Below are positions 61,525 through 64,000 of a DNA stretch of 64,000 nt, piece by piece (within the stretch, counting starts at the first letter, position 1; every line of letters begins with the position of its first letter). The notes under the pieces were generated by a model that searched no databases, had not been told where the DNA came from, and saw only the letters and a program-made list of their open reading frames with translations. Source of the DNA: Chitinivibrionales bacterium (GTDB taxonomy: Bacteria; Fibrobacterota; Chitinivibrionia; Chitinivibrionales; FEN-1185); contig DATJAL010000052.1 in NCBI GenBank assembly GCA_035516255.1, forward strand, positions 281,556-345,555, given 5' to 3'. The position numbers and the translations under genes are program-made.

Positions 61525-61693
61525 TCATCGCAGAGACGCCGAGAGCGCAGAGAAGAGGTATTAATGAGGTCAGAATGTCGATAACATTTTTAATGGAAAC
61601 CTATACCACTCGTGGTGAGCGAGTTTACCCTGAGCCCCGCCGAAGGGAACCATGAGCGTTCACCCTTCGACAAGCTCAGGGCGAACGGTTGTC
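61525..61693. repeat. Two dispersed repeat elements in the 281-bp gap
   Basis: 61525-61555 carries a 'cgcagagac...cgcagagaag' element like those at 843-938 and 63941-63971. 61621-61686 is a palindromic pair, gtttaccctgagcc..cgaaggg and cccttcgacaagctcagggcgaac, a widespread dispersed motif in many bacterial genomes. No gene is seen in the gap 61496-61776. Confidence 0.8.
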
Positions 61694-61776
61694 ATCTGTT
61701 TAATGGCAGGATTAATAAATAGAATTTATTATTACAACTTTTATCTCAGGTGAATTTATAAATAAGGACGGCGGTG

Positions 61777-62049
61777 ATGGAATCACCCCATAATCATTAT
61801 TATCGCAATAACCGCGAACCGGAATACCAGTCCATGCTCGAGGAATTGTGGGACTCGTTCTGGAACGGCCCCCGGCTCGACTGTCCCAAGTGCGGGAGCA
61901 AGGCGGTGGAATATTACGATCCGTTTTTCTTTTCGCCCATCCGCACGCTCAAGGGCCACCGGCGGGTGAAGTGCACCGCCTGCAAGTTTATCTGGCGGCC
62001 GAGCAGGAGGAGAAAATCGTTCTGGAAGGGGTTAAGGCCTTTTATTTAA
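61777..62049 (+). CDS. Small zinc-ribbon protein
   Basis: 90 residues from ATG 61777 with AAGGA 8 nt upstream. Two CxxC pairs, CPKC (36-39) and CTAC (66-69), about 30 residues apart, form a zinc-ribbon-like knuckle; the C-terminus is strongly basic (WRPSRRRKSFWKGLRPF). Could bind nucleic acid or be a small transcription- or translation-related factor; no specific family recognised. Confidence 0.7.
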   Translation: MESPHNHYYRNNREPEYQSMLEELWDSFWNGPRLDCPKCGSKAVEYYDPFFFSPIRTLKGHRRVKCTACKFIWRPSRRRKSFWKGLRPFI

Positions 62050-62136
62050 CAATGTCGTATTGTATAATTATAACGGGGCAATAAAAAATTATTTCTTTCC
62101 GTAGTATGTATGGTCAAAAAGGGGAGAAATACTTAA

Positions 62137-62637
62137 ATGATCCGGGGAATTATCTTCATACTTTATATTGCCGCGCTTTCGTTCGGCCAGAACGCGAAAG
62201 CATACGACGTGAAGACCGATTCGATCAAGGGCGGTCTTCTCGACCCGTCACGGTTTTCCCTTCAGCACAGCCTGAGCATGGGCATGATGTCCGCGAGCGG
62301 CGCCTCGCTGCAGTCGCAGGGGTTGTACAGCACCCTGCTCACCTACAAATTCTCCCAGCCCCTCACCCTGAACCTCAATTTCGGGTTCCCGCTCTTTTCA
62401 ACGTTTGCGCCTGGGCAGAACCTCACGGCGGGGAACATCACGTCGGCGGAATATTTCAAGAACATGCCCCTCGAGGCATCGCTTTCGTGGAAACCTACCG
62501 ACAATATGATTTTTCAACTGAGCGTCGTCCATGCTCCGGGGAATTATTATTACGACAACTACTATTCGCCCTTCTCCTGGTTTCCCATGAGCAGGGCGCC
62601 GGTCGCGGCCGCCGACAGCTCCCGCACGGGCCGCTGA
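62137..62637 (+). CDS. Hypothetical exported protein, possibly small outer-membrane protein
   Basis: 166 residues. Signal peptide (cleavage about KAYD), then strand-like segments (GLYSTLLTYKFSQPLTLNLNF) and an aromatic Tyr-rich region (NYYYDNYYSPFSWF) before a short polar tail. No motif recognised. No strong ribosome-binding site precedes ATG 62137. It faces a convergent small gene at 62646. Confidence 0.5.
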   Translation: MIRGIIFILYIAALSFGQNAKAYDVKTDSIKGGLLDPSRFSLQHSLSMGMMSASGASLQSQGLYSTLLTYKFSQPLTLNLNFGFPLFSTFAPGQNLTAGNITSAEYFKNMPLEASLSWKPTDNMIFQLSVVHAPGNYYYDNYYSPFSWFPMSRAPVAAADSSRTGR

Positions 62638-62645
62638 CCCGGCGA

Positions 62646-62885
62646 TCACTTGACATTATACATTGTGCGGAATTTTCTTTCGATGGTGAGCCCCACCTTC
62701 TGCCATAATTCGGTGGTCCTGATCGCCTGTCCTTTGCGCAGCTTGAACACCTTCATGGACGCGGCGATCTCCGATTCGATGATTTTTTTGCTGAGGCCGT
62801 AGTGAAATTCAAAGTAATCGCAGAGCTCCTGTTTGGAATGCCACCTGAACTTTCCGCGACGCAGGTCAAGCGCCTCGTCAATCAT
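62646..62885 (-). CDS. Conserved-looking small protein of unknown function
   Basis: 79 residues from ATG 62885, chosen because AAGGAGCG lies just upstream (the ATG at 62912 does not). Basic and helical (ALDLRRGKFRWHSKQ, VGLTIERKFRTMYN); the spacing of aromatic and Lys/Arg residues would allow nucleic acid or partner binding, but there is no recognisable domain. Its ribosome-binding site is the main support that it is a real gene. Confidence 0.5.
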   Translation of the reverse strand: MIDEALDLRRGKFRWHSKQELCDYFEFHYGLSKKIIESEIAASMKVFKLRKGQAIRTTELWQKVGLTIERKFRTMYNVK

Positions 62886-63005
62886 GGCACGCTCCTTTTT
62901 TACTAAAAACAAAAGTTTGCCACAGAGACAAGGAGATCAATAATAATTTTAAGTTTAACGTTGAAAGTTGGAAGCGGCTGTGTCTCCGTGTCTCATCTGC
63001 TTTTA

Positions 63006-63872
63006 TTATGCATTCGCGGGTTTTGATGATACAAGCATTGTTTTCATTCCCGCCTTGGCGCTGATCCTTTTAAAGTCTTTCGGTGATTCGAGGATGCCGA
63101 TCACGCACGACCCCGACCCGCTCATGACGGCGTTGGCGCACCCGGCTTCGAGAAGGCGCTTTTTCACGAGTGAGAGTTGCGGCAGGCGCCCGAACACCGA
63201 AAGCTCAAAGTCGTTATGCATGGCGTTGACAACGCTGGCGCGGTCATTATTGACAAATGCCTGTTGCATGGCGCCGGTTTTCTCCCTTTCGCGGCCGATG
63301 CGGGTGTAATCGAGGCCGCGGTATGCCTCCGCGGTTGAAACGCCGAAATCCGGCATTACCAGTATGGCGTCAAAGGAAAGGCTCGAGGCGATCGGCTCCA
63401 GCTTGCCGCCCGCTTCGCTGTCAAACGCGGTGTCGCCCGAAAAGTAAAACGGAACGTCCATGCCCGCCGTGCGGGAAAGCCGGATTATTTTCTGTTTGTC
63501 AAGGCCGAGTCCCCAGAGCTCGTTGCATAGCGCAAACGTCGTGGCCGCATTGGCGCTGCCGCCGGCCAGCCCTCCCTGCACCGGAATATTTTTTTCTATG
63601 AAGATGCTGACGTTTTGCGCGATGCCAAAGGTGCTTTTAAGGATGTCGCAGGCCTTCCAGCAGATGTTGGCGCCGTCCTTAGGCACCCGCGGGTCGCCGC
63701 AGACGATCCGCATGTCCTTGGATTCCTCGACGGTGATGACGTCATGCAGGCTTATTTTGTGCTTGATGGCGCCGAGTTCGTGAAATCCGGCATACGGGCC
63801 CGACGGTATTTTTCCCACGATGTCAAGGGCAAGGGTGACGCGGGTGTAGGATTTGGCGGAAAGTTTCTTCAT
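63006..63872 (-). CDS. ispE: IspE-like GHMP kinase (4-diphosphocytidyl-2-C-methyl-D-erythritol kinase)
   Basis: 288 residues from ATG 63872. The GHMP phosphate-binding loop PVQGGLAGGSANAAT (97-111) and catalytic Asp139 in GMDVPF are as expected, and SGSGSCVIG near the end is the third GHMP motif. In the N-terminal motif, the usual Lys and Asn of K-x-N-L-x-L are Arg11 and Thr13 (RVTLAL). This departure makes IspE the most probable but not certain identity; the CDP-methylerythritol pathway would be the context. Start context has no strong Shine-Dalgarno. The window ends in a dispersed repeat upstream. Confidence 0.7.
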   Translation of the reverse strand: MKKLSAKSYTRVTLALDIVGKIPSGPYAGFHELGAIKHKISLHDVITVEESKDMRIVCGDPRVPKDGANICWKACDILKSTFGIAQNVSIFIEKNIPVQGGLAGGSANAATTFALCNELWGLGLDKQKIIRLSRTAGMDVPFYFSGDTAFDSEAGGKLEPIASSLSFDAILVMPDFGVSTAEAYRGLDYTRIGREREKTGAMQQAFVNNDRASVVNAMHNDFELSVFGRLPQLSLVKKRLLEAGCANAVMSGSGSCVIGILESPKDFKRISAKAGMKTMLVSSKPANA

Positions 63873-63940
63873 GGGGTTAAAAATAAATAATGGTGGTGGC
63901 TCAGGCCCCGGGCCATTATCGAACTTGAAATGTTCAAGAT

Positions 63941-63971
63941 TCACCGCTGAGACGCTGGGAACGCAGAGAAG
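63941..63971. repeat. Dispersed repeat half-element
   Basis: tcaccgctgagacgctggga followed by acgcagagaag, a copy of the family seen at 843-938 and 61525-61555. It lies at the right edge of the window, upstream of the IspE-like gene. Confidence 0.7.
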
Positions 63972-64000
63972 ACAAATGGTTAAAAGTTGGAGGTTGAAAG

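Noticed and set aside
1..64000. CRISPR array, tRNA, rRNA, insertion sequence or replication origin
   Set aside because: No regularly spaced repeats, cloverleaf-like sequence, transposase frame or origin motif was recognised on reading both strands.

Overview
The window looks like one contig of a polysaccharide-degrading, mostly anaerobic bacterium of the phylum Fibrobacterota (Fibrobacter / Chitinispirillia side). The evidence is a TIGR02147-type protein (a family expanded as paralogs in Fibrobacter succinogenes), many secreted carbohydrate-active proteins ending in a short C-terminal domain resembling type IX secretion (T9SS) sorting domains, a Bat (Bacteroides aerotolerance-type) operon, and moderately GC-rich genes separated by AT-rich spacers and dispersed palindromic repeats. 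No tRNA, rRNA, CRISPR array or insertion sequence was seen.

Layout. (1) 1-2865 (+): end of a fumarate-reductase-like flavoprotein, then KDPG aldolase and a PfkB-family KDG kinase, the terminal steps of uronate catabolism. (2) 2990-9207 (+): a tightly packed, largely overlapping set encoding a hydrogenase maturation protease, a Tat-exported NiFe hydrogenase small subunit, the large subunit, an outer-membrane beta-barrel, an 11-heme cytochrome c and an 8-heme cytochrome c lipoprotein. It reads as a hydrogenase fused operonically to a porin-cytochrome conduit and is the most striking system here. (3) 9330-27547 (-): one long locus with two beta-barrel proteins, two SGNH-like esterases, seven tandem BNR_4-type beta-propeller proteins and a GH105 unsaturated-uronyl hydrolase. 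GH105 downstream of propellers, plus KDG kinase and KDPG aldolase nearby, suggests polysaccharide lyase activity feeding the KDG pathway. (4) 28076-30402 (+), divergent from it: a TIGR02147 protein coupled to a surface or periplasmic protein with a CBM11-like domain, a plausible regulator/sensor pair. (5) 30733-41540: three GH16 enzymes, a ~1495-residue beta-helix-like surface protein, a discoidin-domain protein and a CBM4/9-like protein, all with apparent sorting domains. (6) 41717-44734 (+): a TPR membrane protein, a receiver-domain protein and a single polypeptide joining a ParA/MinD-type ATPase, a transmembrane helix and an M23 (LytM) peptidase. (7) 45190-49368: a HAD phosphatase, then a hybrid histidine kinase overlapping a YycJ-like metallo-hydrolase. 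(8) 49562-51990: two AT-rich paralogous secreted proteins. (9) 52086-58914 (-): a Bat operon without MoxR or DUF58 genes beside it. (10) 59201-63872: an outer-membrane-like protein, a dGTPase-like HD protein, small hypotheticals and an IspE-like GHMP kinase.

How it may work together (inference): secreted propellers, esterases and GH16 enzymes cut and deacetylate an acidic polysaccharide and beta-glucans; GH105 removes unsaturated uronates; KDG kinase and KDPG aldolase take them to pyruvate and glyceraldehyde-3-phosphate; the hydrogenase-conduit exchanges electrons between hydrogen and an acceptor or donor outside the cell. No SusC/SusD pair, TonB receptor or sugar ABC transporter lies in the window.
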